NCBI RefSeq assembly: GCF_037198315.1 | Contig: NZ_CP144913.1 | Span: 2,852,001-2,916,000, forward strand | Length of the DNA: 64,000 nt | Direction of reading: 5' to 3' | From: Janibacter sp. A1S7 | GTDB lineage: Bacteria; Actinomycetota; Actinomycetes; Actinomycetales; Dermatophilaceae | In this document: positions 26,347-34,623 of the stretch, one piece after another | How the letters are laid out: each line of letters begins with the position of its first letter | How positions within the stretch are numbered: the first letter of the stretch is position 1 | Program-made: the position numbers and the translations under genes | Notes under the pieces: model-generated | Databases searched by the model: none | Told to the model about the DNA's origin: nothing | What the model saw: the letters and a program-made list of their open reading frames with translations, nothing else

Positions 26347-27592
26347 CGGAGAGGGGCAAGTCCACCTCGGGTCGAGTTGCCCTCTGCAGCACTCCGGGCA
26401 GGCAGAGCCCCGCAGTGGTGGCCACATAGGCGCCCATCACCACCAGCGCGGCCCCCGTGCCGAATGCATCGGCCAAGAGGCCGTTCACCATCGCGGCAAG
26501 GGGCCGGGTGCCCATGAAGGCGATGAGCCACAAGGACATCACCCGTCCTCGCATCGAGGGAGGCACCACCTGGTGGAGCCTCGTAGTGCACCCGGATAGC
26601 GCCATGGTGAAGCCCACACCGGCCACGAGGAAGCAAGCGCACACCGTCCACGCCGTCGACATGAGTGGAATCGAGGCGAGACCCCCACCCAGGACGAGGA
26701 GACCCAGCACGGGCGCGATCGGAGCGTGCCGTCCCGAGTTTGCCGTGGTGGCGACAAGGCTCCCCAGCACGGCACCCACCCCGAAGGCCGAGCCGAAGTA
26801 CCCGACGAACTCCTCACCGACACCGTGCCCGTCGGCCATCGCGGGAGCGAGGGTCACGACAGGATCGGCCCCCATGCCGACGGCGGTGACACCCAGAAGC
26901 AGGAGGATCACGACCGGGTTCCGCCGTATGTAGCTGAGGCCGTCGAGGAAGCCACCGCCCTCGACCCGCGCCCGGGGAACCTCGCCACGAGCGAGGGACA
27001 TTGCGATCAGCCCGAACGCCAGGTGCCCTCCGGCCGCCGTGACCAGGGCAGCTCCGGACCCCACGAAGGCGGCGAGCAACGCGCCGATCGCCGGCCCCGC
27101 GGCTCGACCGAGCATGGTTGGAAGGGAGTCGATCCCGACCGCCCGACCGAGCTCGTCCGGCTCGACGAGGTCCGGGATCATCGCCTGCATGGCCGGGCCG
27201 CTGACGGCGAAACCGACACCGACCACGCAGGTCGCGACCAGAAGGACCGGGAGCCCCAGGCCATCCACACCGGCGGCGAGGACCCACAGGCCTAGACCCG
27301 CCGAGCCGGAGAAGCAGAAGGCGCGTCCGGCGGCGACCATCCGCCCTTGGTTCGCCCGGTCGGTCATCGGCCCGACGACCGGCGCCAGCAGGACCTGAGG
27401 CAGGAACTGGACCACACTGACGACGGCGACCCAGGTGGCCGACGAGGTGATCTGCCACGCGAGCACCGCCGCGACCACGTTGTGGATCCAGACACCCACG
27501 AAGGCCAGCGTCTTGCCGAGGATGAACGAGCCGAACCGCCGGTCCGTCAGCAGCTGCCAGGTGGACCGCCCTGCTCTGGGCGCGGTCGGCAC
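26312..27592 (-). CDS. MFS transporter (EntS/MFS_3-like)
   Basis: A 426-residue membrane protein with about 12 hydrophobic segments. FGSFILGKTLAFVGVWIHN near the start and the loop GPMTDRANQGR between helices 2 and 3 are typical of the MFS_3 group that includes EntS-type exporters. RGRVMSLWLIAFMGTRPLAA matches the second-half loop. GTG 27592 directly follows the MaoC stop; an alternative GTG at 27628 would overlap MaoC by 35 bp. It may export a pathway intermediate or import a related compound. The tail overlaps the GntR gene by 35 bp. Confidence 0.83.
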   Translation of the reverse strand: MPTAPRAGRSTWQLLTDRRFGSFILGKTLAFVGVWIHNVVAAVLAWQITSSATWVAVVSVVQFLPQVLLAPVVGPMTDRANQGRMVAAGRAFCFSGSAGLGLWVLAAGVDGLGLPVLLVATCVVGVGFAVSGPAMQAMIPDLVEPDELGRAVGIDSLPTMLGRAAGPAIGALLAAFVGSGAALVTAAGGHLAFGLIAMSLARGEVPRARVEGGGFLDGLSYIRRNPVVILLLLGVTAVGMGADPVVTLAPAMADGHGVGEEFVGYFGSAFGVGAVLGSLVATTANSGRHAPIAPVLGLLVLGGGLASIPLMSTAWTVCACFLVAGVGFTMALSGCTTRLHQVVPPSMRGRVMSLWLIAFMGTRPLAAMVNGLLADAFGTGAALVVMGAYVATTAGLCLPGVLQRATRPEVDLPLSVSAGGRSRCAG

Positions 27593-27593
27593 G

Positions 27594-28046
27594 TCAGAAG
27601 TAGATGCGGGTGATGCTCTCGGCGACACACACGGGCCGATCCCCGCCCTCGCGCTCGATGGTGACCTTCCACACGAGTTGGAGCCCTCCCTGGATCGGAT
27701 CGGCGGCTGTCAGGGCCAGGCGCCCTCGCAGACGCGACCCGACCGGGACCGGCGCCGGGAAGCGGACCTTGTTGACCCCGTAGTTGACCGCATGCTTGCG
27801 GTTCTCCACGCGGTAGATCTCCAGCATGAAGGGGACCATGAGACTCAGGGTGAGGTACCCGTGCGCGATCGTGCCGCCGAAGGGCCCGTCAACCGCGCGC
27901 TCAGGGTCGACGTGGATCCACTGGTTGTCCCCCGTAGCCTCGGCGAACTGGTCCACGCGATCCTGAGTCACCTCGAGCCATGAGCTCACGCCGATCTCCT
28001 GACCGGCGGCCTCCTGCAACTCCTCTGGCCCCGCAAACACCCGCAT
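27594..28046 (-). CDS. MaoC-like (R)-specific enoyl-CoA hydratase
   Basis: A 150-residue single hotdog-fold protein. ATGDNQWIHVDPERA provides the hydratase-2 motif with its catalytic Asp and His, followed by GTIAHGYLTLSL. It would hydrate a trans-2-enoyl-CoA to the (R)-3-hydroxyacyl-CoA, complementing the crotonases which usually give the (S) form. ATG 28046 is preceded by GGAGGAG. It is divergent from a zinc alcohol dehydrogenase across an AT-rich operator region and is immediately followed by the MFS gene. Confidence 0.88.
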   Translation of the reverse strand: MRVFAGPEELQEAAGQEIGVSSWLEVTQDRVDQFAEATGDNQWIHVDPERAVDGPFGGTIAHGYLTLSLMVPFMLEIYRVENRKHAVNYGVNKVRFPAPVPVGSRLRGRLALTAADPIQGGLQLVWKVTIEREGGDRPVCVAESITRIYF

Positions 28047-28067
28047 GTCGGCTCCTCCACATCTCAA

Positions 28068-28112
28068 GTATCTGATACATTTTTGTATACGGTTTGGACA
28101 TTATCAGAGAAT
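28068..28112. promoter_or_regulatory. Divergent promoter with repeated island motifs (site C)
   Basis: GTATCTGATAC (28068-28078) is a 5-bp inverted repeat around one base. TTGTATAC (28083-28090) and TATCAGAGAAT (28102-28112) follow. The last is identical to a sequence in site A on the opposite strand, and the reverse strand at 28073-28082 reads AAAATGTATC. It lies between maoC and the alcohol dehydrogenase gene. Confidence 0.5.
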
Positions 28113-28129
28113 CGTCGGAGGGTCACCGA

Positions 28130-29185
28130 ATGCGCGCCACTGTCTTGCACCTCCCCGGTGAGATCGCTCTGGTAGAACGCCCGAAGCCGCGCATCGTCGA
28201 CGGCACGGACGCGGTCGTTCGCGTCACCACCGCTGCGGTCTGTGGCTCCGACCTGTGGTGGTACCGCGGTGACAACCCGTTCGACCAGCCACGACGGATG
28301 GGGCACGAGTTCATCGGCCGGGTGGAACAGGTCGGGCCAGATGTCACCACGGTCCAGGCGGGCGACGCCGTCATCGCGGCCTTCAAGGTCAGCGACGGCA
28401 CCTGCATCCCGTGCTCCGACGGCTACACGTCGAACTGCCACCGCGGCTCGTACTGGGGGCAGAGCGACCGCGATGGCGCAGACCTCGACGGCGGCCAGGG
28501 CGAGCGAGTCCGGGTTCCGTACGCGGACGGCACACTCGTGCCGGTCCCCGGCGGCCTCGACGAGGCGCTGCTCCCCCACCTCCTCGCGCTCACCGACGTG
28601 ATGCCCACCGGTCTTCACGCTGCGCAGTGCGCCGGGGTCCGGCCCGGCAGTGAGGTGGTGGTCATCGGGGACGGTGCGGTGGGTCTTTGCGCGGTCCTGG
28701 CCGCACGGCGGCTCGGCGCAGAGCGCGTCACCATCATGTCGCGCCACCCGGATCGTCAGGAGACGTCCCGGGCATTCGGTGTCGACGACATCGTGACCGA
28801 GCGGGGGGCGAAAGGGGTGGCCCGGATCCGCGCGCTCCACGGGGGCCTCGGCGCAGCCCACGTCCTGGAGTGCGTGGGGTCGGAGCAGAGCCTGCAGCAG
28901 GCCATCGACTGCACGCGACCCGGGGGCCAGATCGGCATGGTGGGAATCCCCCACGGCGTACCGTTGCGACCCCGTGACCTCTTCATCAAGAACCTCGGCC
29001 TGCGTGGTGGAGGGGCCCCTGCTCGCGCCCTCATCCCCGGGCTTCTCCCGGACGTCCTCGACGGCACACTGCTCCCCGGCGCCGTCTTCAACCGTCGCTA
29101 CACGCTGGACGAGATCGGCACTGCCTACGCCGACATGGCTGAGCGGCGCACGATCAAGGCCCAGATCGACGTCACCCCGGTGTGA
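28130..29185 (+). CDS. Zinc-dependent alcohol dehydrogenase (MDR family)
   Basis: A 351-residue medium-chain dehydrogenase. Catalytic zinc ligands: Cys in TAAVCGSDLWW and His-Glu in GHEFIGRVEQVG. The structural lobe has three clear Cys in TCIPCSDGYTSNC, as in glutathione-independent formaldehyde and sorbitol-type enzymes. The Rossmann motif is IGDGAVGLCAV. ATG 28130 follows CGGAG and gives the family start. It could oxidise an alcohol precursor of the acid degraded by the island. It closes the island on the right. Confidence 0.86.
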   Translation: MRATVLHLPGEIALVERPKPRIVDGTDAVVRVTTAAVCGSDLWWYRGDNPFDQPRRMGHEFIGRVEQVGPDVTTVQAGDAVIAAFKVSDGTCIPCSDGYTSNCHRGSYWGQSDRDGADLDGGQGERVRVPYADGTLVPVPGGLDEALLPHLLALTDVMPTGLHAAQCAGVRPGSEVVVIGDGAVGLCAVLAARRLGAERVTIMSRHPDRQETSRAFGVDDIVTERGAKGVARIRALHGGLGAAHVLECVGSEQSLQQAIDCTRPGGQIGMVGIPHGVPLRPRDLFIKNLGLRGGGAPARALIPGLLPDVLDGTLLPGAVFNRRYTLDEIGTAYADMAERRTIKAQIDVTPV

Positions 29186-29330
29186 GACCACCAACATCCT
29201 GAGAGCCCAAGTACTCGCCGCCACTTCACCTCGTCTGCTGCTGTCCACAACAGTGGCCATGGCGCCAGCGCAGCTGGAGTCCATCCGTCAGAATGGGAGA
29301 CATCCGAGGACTCGCTAGGGAGGAGGCAGC

Positions 29331-29969
29331 ATGCGCGACATCGTGGAGACACCGATTTTGACGCTGTCCGCAACGAGTCGGCACCTCGCCATCCCGAAGG
29401 GGACACTCCACGCCTGGCTCACGGACACGCGCGGCCCGCTGGTGCATCGTGTCCCCGACCAACCCCACAACTGGCCGACGATCCCCTTCGTGGGGGTCGT
29501 TGAGGCCCACGTCCTACGTCTGCTGCGGCACGACCTCAAGCTGTCGCTGCCGAAGGTCCGAGACGCGGCGATGGCGGTCCGCCGTGAGTTCGACACGCCG
29601 TACGCTTTGGCGACGAAGCGGGTCGCCACGGACGGCGCCGACATCTTCATCGAGTACGCCACAGGCGAGCTCGCCCGTGCTCACGACGGGCAACAGCCGT
29701 TCCGCGAGGTCATCGACAGTCACCTGCGCTTCATCCGCTGGGGTGATGACGACTGGCCCGCCGCCATCACACTCCAGCAGTACTCGGAAGTTGCGCCGGT
29801 GATCATCGACCCCCGTTTTGCCTGGGGTCAACCAGTCGTCGAGCGGAACCGAGTCCCGGTTGCGGCGATCACAGAGATGTGGCGCGCCGGTGACCCGATG
29901 GACTTGATCGCAGAGGAGTTTGATCTCACCCGTGAGCAGGTCGAGACGATCTGCCGCGCAGCCGCCTGA
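29331..29969 (+). CDS. Antitoxin, VapB45-like with DUF433 domain
   Basis: A 212-residue protein. The N-terminal half has a MerR/HTH-like region (TSRHLAIPKGTLHAWL), and the C-terminal ~60 residues (PVVERNRVPVAAITEMWRAG, then IAEEFDLTREQVETICR) match DUF433, found in antitoxins of the VapB45 type. It overlaps the following PIN-like toxin gene by about 50 bp, as expected for a toxin-antitoxin pair. It would bind and neutralise the toxin and autorepress the operon. ATG 29331 follows GGGAGGAGGC. Lower GC in places than the neighbouring pilus genes hints at a mobile cassette. Confidence 0.75.
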   Translation: MRDIVETPILTLSATSRHLAIPKGTLHAWLTDTRGPLVHRVPDQPHNWPTIPFVGVVEAHVLRLLRHDLKLSLPKVRDAAMAVRREFDTPYALATKRVATDGADIFIEYATGELARAHDGQQPFREVIDSHLRFIRWGDDDWPAAITLQQYSEVAPVIIDPRFAWGQPVVERNRVPVAAITEMWRAGDPMDLIAEEFDLTREQVETICRAAA

Positions 29970-30345
29970 GTTCTTCTGCGACAGAAGCCTGGGCAAGGTG
30001 GTGGCGCGAGAACTTCGCGCCCGTGGGTGGACGGTGCATCTGATCGCTGAGTACTACGACAACGACGGTCAGGACGTCCTCGACGAGGAGTGGATCTCCG
30101 AAGGCACTGCCAACGGGTGGCACTTGCTCACCAAGGACGCGGCGATCCGCCGTCGAGACCACGAAGCAGTTGCAGTGGGAGACGGGATGTTGTTCACGCT
30201 CGCTCGCCAGAATCTGCGGGCGCTGGACATGGTCGAACTTCTCGAACGCCACCGGAATCGCATCCTCAGGCTGATTGCTGCTGGCGAACCCGGGATCTAC
30301 GTGATCAGGCAGTCAGAGGTCACGAAGTACACGCGTCCCAGATGA
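29920..30345 (+). CDS. Toxin, VapC45-like PIN-domain ribonuclease
   Basis: About 137-141 residues. FFCDRSLGK carries the first acidic PIN residue, and GWHLLTKDAAIRRRD fits the last strand with the central Asp of this family. The pairing with a DUF433 antitoxin is the VapBC45 arrangement known from mycobacteria. PIN toxins cleave RNA in a Mg-dependent way. TTG 29920 or GTG 29932 is the start; both lie inside the antitoxin gene, so toxin translation depends on antitoxin translation. GAGGAG is at 29913-29918. The family call rests on context plus motif. Confidence 0.72.
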   Translation: MISPVSRSRRSAAQPPEFFCDRSLGKVVARELRARGWTVHLIAEYYDNDGQDVLDEEWISEGTANGWHLLTKDAAIRRRDHEAVAVGDGMLFTLARQNLRALDMVELLERHRNRILRLIAAGEPGIYVIRQSEVTKYTRPR

Positions 30346-30363
30346 GCCCATCAACAACCCGCC

Positions 30364-31293
30364 CTACAGTGCCCCGCCGGAGCCGAAGATGTTCTCCATC
30401 ATCCGGATCGCACCGGGCCCGATGATGACGACGAACATGGCGGGGAAGATGCACAACAGCAGCGGAAAGAGGATCTTCACGGTGATCTTCTGCGCCTGCT
30501 CCTCCGCCTTCTGCCGCCGGACGACACGCATGGCGGAGGTCTGCTCACGCAAGACCTTGGCGATCGGGATGCCGAGCCGGTCGGCCTGCACGATCGCGGA
30601 GATGAAGTTCTTCACCTCCGGCAGCACGACCCGCTCGCCCATCGAGGAGAACGCCTGCCCTCGGGTCTTGCCGAGCTGGATCTCGGAGAGCACTCGGGCG
30701 AACTCACCCGACAGCGGTCCGTCGGTGGTGCGCGCGACCCGCAGCACGGCCCCGTCGAACCCCTGGCCGGCCTCGACGCAGACGGTCAGCACGTCGAGCA
30801 CGTCAGCCAGGTCCTTGGCGGTGCGCTCCTGCCGACGCAACGACGCGTTGTAGAGCAGCAGGTCCGGCAGGTAGAACAGCGCCGCCCCGAAGAAGACCGC
30901 GAGGAGCACCCCGACGACACTGATGTCCCCGAACAGCAACCCGAGCGCCAGCCCGAGCAGCAACAGCATCCCCTTCACACCCATGATCCGGTCGACCGTC
31001 CACGGCGCCGGGTTGCCTGCCTTGTCCAGGCCGTTGGCGAGCCGCTCGACCGTCCCACCCGGGGACAGGCGGGTCGCCAGGCGCCGGGATCCGTCGATGA
31101 TCGGGGCGACGAAGCGCTCCGAGGCCGGCAGTTCGCTGCGTACGGCCGACTGCGCGGACGCCGTCCCTTCGATCAGGGCCAGACCGCGCGCCACCCCGGT
31201 CGGTTCGGACGGCCGCAGCGAGATCGCCAGCACGAGGACGAGCACGAGGAGGGCGAGCGCGAGGAGGGCGGCCCCGATGAGTGCGGTGGTCAT
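30364..31293 (-). CDS. tadC: Tad pilus inner-membrane platform protein TadC
   Basis: A 309-residue type II secretion F-family protein with membrane segments at the N-terminus, around residues 110-150 and at the C-terminus. The conserved cytoplasmic domain contains DVLTVCVEAGQGFDGAVLRV and, further on, GIPIAKVLREQTSAMR. It forms the inner-membrane base of the Flp pilus with TadB. The gene starts 2 bp after the end of the TadB gene and is the last of the pilus operon. A convergent toxin gene ends 18 bp away. Confidence 0.9.
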   Translation of the reverse strand: MTTALIGAALLALALLVLVLVLAISLRPSEPTGVARGLALIEGTASAQSAVRSELPASERFVAPIIDGSRRLATRLSPGGTVERLANGLDKAGNPAPWTVDRIMGVKGMLLLLGLALGLLFGDISVVGVLLAVFFGAALFYLPDLLLYNASLRRQERTAKDLADVLDVLTVCVEAGQGFDGAVLRVARTTDGPLSGEFARVLSEIQLGKTRGQAFSSMGERVVLPEVKNFISAIVQADRLGIPIAKVLREQTSAMRVVRRQKAEEQAQKITVKILFPLLLCIFPAMFVVIIGPGAIRMMENIFGSGGAL

Positions 31294-31294
31294 G

Positions 31295-33247
31295 TCACAC
31301 CTCGATCTTGACGACGTTGCGCATCCAGATGATGCCGATGACGATGCCGACGATGGCGCCGACGGACATCAACAGACCCAGCGCCGTGGTCCAGAGCAAC
31401 TGGATGTACTCGAAGTTGACCAGCAGCATGTAGAAGAAGAGGGCGAACGGCAGCGCGATGAGGATGTAGGCCGACAGTCGCCCCTCCGCCGAGAGAGCCT
31501 TGACCTGACGGAAGAGGACCTCCCGCTCCCGCAGGGTGTGGGCGGTCGTCTCGAGGGTCTCGGCGAGGTTGCCGCCGACCTCCCGCTGGATGCGGATGGC
31601 CATGACGGCCATCGCCATCGCCTCGCTGCCCATCCGCTCGGCCATCCGCTCCAGGGCGTCGGCGATGTCCGTGCCGATGCGGGTCTCGGCGAGGGCCCGG
31701 GAGAACTCCTTGTCCACCGGCGGTGCGGAGTCCTGCGCCACGGCATCCAGGGACTGCATCAGACCGAAGCCGCTCTTCAGGCTCGTCGCGACGAGCACCA
31801 GGGAGTCCGGTAGCACCCGCTCGAATGCGCGCGCCCGGCGTGCGGCGAGCAGACGCAGCACCACCTGGGGTACGGCGATCCCGACGAGCAGTCCGACGAT
31901 CACTCCGACGACCCAGGGCCCGGGCACCAGGAGCATGAACACGGCGATGGCGACGATGATCGCCACGCCGCACAGGACGTACCACTCCCCTGCGCGCAGG
32001 GGCAGGTCGGCACGGTTGATCAGCAGCATCGTGTGAGCGGTGGAGCCGCGCTTGGCCATCCGACGCTCACCGAAATCGATGAGGCGCTCGCTCACCGCCT
32101 TGCCGTCGTCACGTCCCTCCCGGCGGGACCACTGCTTGACCGGGACGACGTAGTCGTCGATGCCGGCCAGACGCAGCTCGCGACGGGAGCGCACCGTCGG
32201 GGTGATCAGGCCCAGGGCGAACAGGAAGATCGCCACGCCGACGGTCAGGGCGGCGACCCACGGCCACGGCGACCACCCCGGCAGACCGCCGGTGGCCAGC
32301 TCTGGAGCTGCGGCGTCGGCAGTCTCGGCCGGCGCGGCCGGCTCAGCCGCAGCCACTCCTTCGAGGGTGACGGTCCGCTCCACGGCGAAGGGGGCGCCGT
32401 TGGCCGTCCCTTCGAGGCGCACCACGTGGCGTCCCGCGAGCTGGTCCGGTGTCGTGATCTCGAAGGGGGCCTGCGAGTTCAGCGCACGAGCGGCGGTCTG
32501 GAAGGCGTCCCCGACCGCCTCGGCGTCGGCGGCGGCGAGGATGGACCCGTCGCCGGCCTCGGCGAACCCCTTGAGGGCATTCATCGTTTCTTCGTCCTCG
32601 GTGCGGAACCGCACGACGTCGACGCGGATGCCGCGCTCCCGCACTGCTGCGGTCGCCTTCTTCAGATCAGCCTTCGGCTTGGCGCTCACCGTGTCGGCGC
32701 CGTCACTGAGCAGGACCATGCTGCGGTCGCCCTCATCGCCCAGGGCCTTGGCGGCGGCGAGCACGGCGGCGTAGAGGCTCGTCTCACCGCGCGCGACGAG
32801 TCCGTCGACGACCCGCTGGACCTGCGCGCGATCGTGGGAGGGCTTCAGGTCCACCCCGGCGGTGTTGGCGAAGGTCGCCACCCCCACCTTCACGTCCGTG
32901 GGTACCGCGTCCAGGTAGGCGCGGGTGGCCGCGCGCACGGTCGCCATCCCGTCGGCGCCCATCGACCCGCTGGTGTCGATGACGAGCATCGCCGACCGTT
33001 CGATGCTCGTCGACTTCGCAACGCTCGCCTCGTGCTCGCGACCGTCGATGGTCGCGGTGAGACTGTCCGGGTCGACCTGCACGACCTCGGGGCCGCGGAA
33101 GGTGAGCACCCCGGTCACGGCCTGCGACTGCGACTCGACGTCGCTCATCGAGACGTCGGGGGCGGCGTTGGCTGCCGTCCCCGACAGCACGAGAAGGGCC
33201 ACCGTGAGGGTGACGGCGGCGAGGAGGCGCTGGAGGAGGTGGGTCAC
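31295..33247 (-). CDS. tadB: Fusion of a von Willebrand A domain and TadB
   Basis: A 650-residue protein made of two parts. Residues 1-28 are a signal peptide ending in TAANA. A von Willebrand A domain follows, with the MIDAS motif DTSGSMG at 91-97 and a downstream LLSDGADT. A membrane segment lies near residues 335-360. The C-terminal half (about 400-650) is a type II secretion F domain, with FGLMQSLDAVA and a closing pair of membrane helices, equal to TadB. The outside VWA could bind pilus or host ligands, while the inside part serves pilus assembly. The gene overlaps tadA (ATGA). No internal stop or frameshift suggests that this is two genes. Confidence 0.85.
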   Translation of the reverse strand: MTHLLQRLLAAVTLTVALLVLSGTAANAAPDVSMSDVESQSQAVTGVLTFRGPEVVQVDPDSLTATIDGREHEASVAKSTSIERSAMLVIDTSGSMGADGMATVRAATRAYLDAVPTDVKVGVATFANTAGVDLKPSHDRAQVQRVVDGLVARGETSLYAAVLAAAKALGDEGDRSMVLLSDGADTVSAKPKADLKKATAAVRERGIRVDVVRFRTEDEETMNALKGFAEAGDGSILAAADAEAVGDAFQTAARALNSQAPFEITTPDQLAGRHVVRLEGTANGAPFAVERTVTLEGVAAAEPAAPAETADAAAPELATGGLPGWSPWPWVAALTVGVAIFLFALGLITPTVRSRRELRLAGIDDYVVPVKQWSRREGRDDGKAVSERLIDFGERRMAKRGSTAHTMLLINRADLPLRAGEWYVLCGVAIIVAIAVFMLLVPGPWVVGVIVGLLVGIAVPQVVLRLLAARRARAFERVLPDSLVLVATSLKSGFGLMQSLDAVAQDSAPPVDKEFSRALAETRIGTDIADALERMAERMGSEAMAMAVMAIRIQREVGGNLAETLETTAHTLREREVLFRQVKALSAEGRLSAYILIALPFALFFYMLLVNFEYIQLLWTTALGLLMSVGAIVGIVIGIIWMRNVVKIEV

Positions 33248-34623
33248 TGGGCGATCCGGGCGAAGAGGTGCACCGGCAGCTCGACCCCGAGGTCGGCGAG
33301 GTCCTGGACGAACCCCGGTCGGACGCCGGTGGGCAGCAGCTGCCCCAGGTAGCGGCCGTGCTCGTCACGCCCGGCTGAGTAGTCGAAGGTGAAGACGTCC
33401 TGCAGGGTCACCACGTCCCCCTCCATCCCGATCACCTCGCTGATGGCGACGATGCGACGCGAGCCGTCCTTGAGCCGGGCCTGCTGGACGATGAGGTCGA
33501 TGGCCCCGGCGACCTGCTCGCGGATCGCTCGGACCGGCAGGTCGACGCCCGCCATGAGCACCATCGTCTCGAGGCGGGAGAGGCTGTCGCGGGGCGAGTT
33601 GGCGTGGATGGTCGTCAGCGATCCGTCGTGGCCGGTGTTCATCGCCTGGAGCATGTCGAGCGCGGCGCCGTCACGCACCTCACCGACGATGATCCGGTCC
33701 GGTCGCATGCGCAGCGCGTTGCGGACGAGCTCGCGGATGGCGATCGCACCGCTGCCCTCGATGTTCGGCGGGCGGGACTCGGTGCGCAGCACGTGCCGCT
33801 GGTGCAGCTGGAGCTCGGCCGCGTCCTCGATCGTGACGATCCGCTCCTCCTCGGGCAGGAAGGAACTGACGACGTTGAGCGTCGTCGTCTTGCCGGAGCC
33901 GGTGCCGCCGGAGATGAGGATGTTGCGTCGGCCGCGCACGCACGCCTCGAGGAAGTCGCGCACCGGCGTGGACATCGTGCCCATCGCGATGAGGTCGCTG
34001 TCGGTGAAGGGGTCCTTGGCGAACTTGCGGATCGTCAGCATCGAGCCGTCGAGGGCGACCGGCGGCAGGACGGCGTTGACGCGGGAGCCGTCGGGCAGGC
34101 GAGCGTCGACCATGGGGCTGGACTCGTCGACGCGACGTCCGACGCGGGAGACGATCTTGTCGATCGTGCGGCGCAGGTGGGACTCGTCCGCGAAGCGCGT
34201 GCCGGTGGGGAAGATCCGCCCGTCCCGCTCGATGTAGATGTCGTCCGCGCCGTTGACCATGATCTCGGTGACGTCGGGGTCGCGCAGGTACGGCTCGAGC
34301 GGGCCGTGGCCGAGGATGTCGTCGGAGACGTCCTGGGCGATCTTCGTCCGGTCCGACTGGGACAGCGGCGTGTTCTCGGAGTCGATGACCTGCTGCAGGG
34401 TGTGACGCACCTGGCTGGCCAGTTCCTGCTCGGACAGGTGCGGGTCGTAGAGCCGGGGGCCGAGGGAGGCCACCAGAGCTTGGTGGACGCGGTCCTTGAC
34501 GTCGGCGAAGGGGTCCTCACGTCGCCGTGGTGCCTTGGCACGCCGGGTGGGGCCCGCTTGCGGCGGGGCCGCACCGGCCCGGGCGCTGCGCGCCTGCTCC
34601 AGACGTTCGGCCAGATTGCTCAT
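33244..34623 (-). CDS. tadA: Tad pilus secretion ATPase TadA (CpaF)
   Basis: A 459-residue secretion ATPase. Walker A GGTGSGKTTTLN is near residues 238-249. The Asp box and Walker B fall in IVTIEDAAELQL and IVGEVRDGAALDMLQAM, and the His box is in GSLTTIHANS. The N-terminal domain (TRSHLRRTIDK-like segment ESHLRRTIDKIV) is typical of CpaF. It powers assembly of Flp pilin. Overlaps cpaE upstream and the TadB fusion downstream, so the operon is translationally coupled. Confidence 0.94.
   Translation of the reverse strand: MSNLAERLEQARSARAGAAPPQAGPTRRAKAPRRREDPFADVKDRVHQALVASLGPRLYDPHLSEQELASQVRHTLQQVIDSENTPLSQSDRTKIAQDVSDDILGHGPLEPYLRDPDVTEIMVNGADDIYIERDGRIFPTGTRFADESHLRRTIDKIVSRVGRRVDESSPMVDARLPDGSRVNAVLPPVALDGSMLTIRKFAKDPFTDSDLIAMGTMSTPVRDFLEACVRGRRNILISGGTGSGKTTTLNVVSSFLPEEERIVTIEDAAELQLHQRHVLRTESRPPNIEGSGAIAIRELVRNALRMRPDRIIVGEVRDGAALDMLQAMNTGHDGSLTTIHANSPRDSLSRLETMVLMAGVDLPVRAIREQVAGAIDLIVQQARLKDGSRRIVAISEVIGMEGDVVTLQDVFTFDYSAGRDEHGRYLGQLLPTGVRPGFVQDLADLGVELPVHLFARIAQ

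Noticed and set aside
29331..30345. Part of the catabolic island as a regulator plus unknown enzyme
   Set aside because: The DUF433 domain and the overlapping PIN-like protein fit a toxin-antitoxin pair better than a metabolic role.
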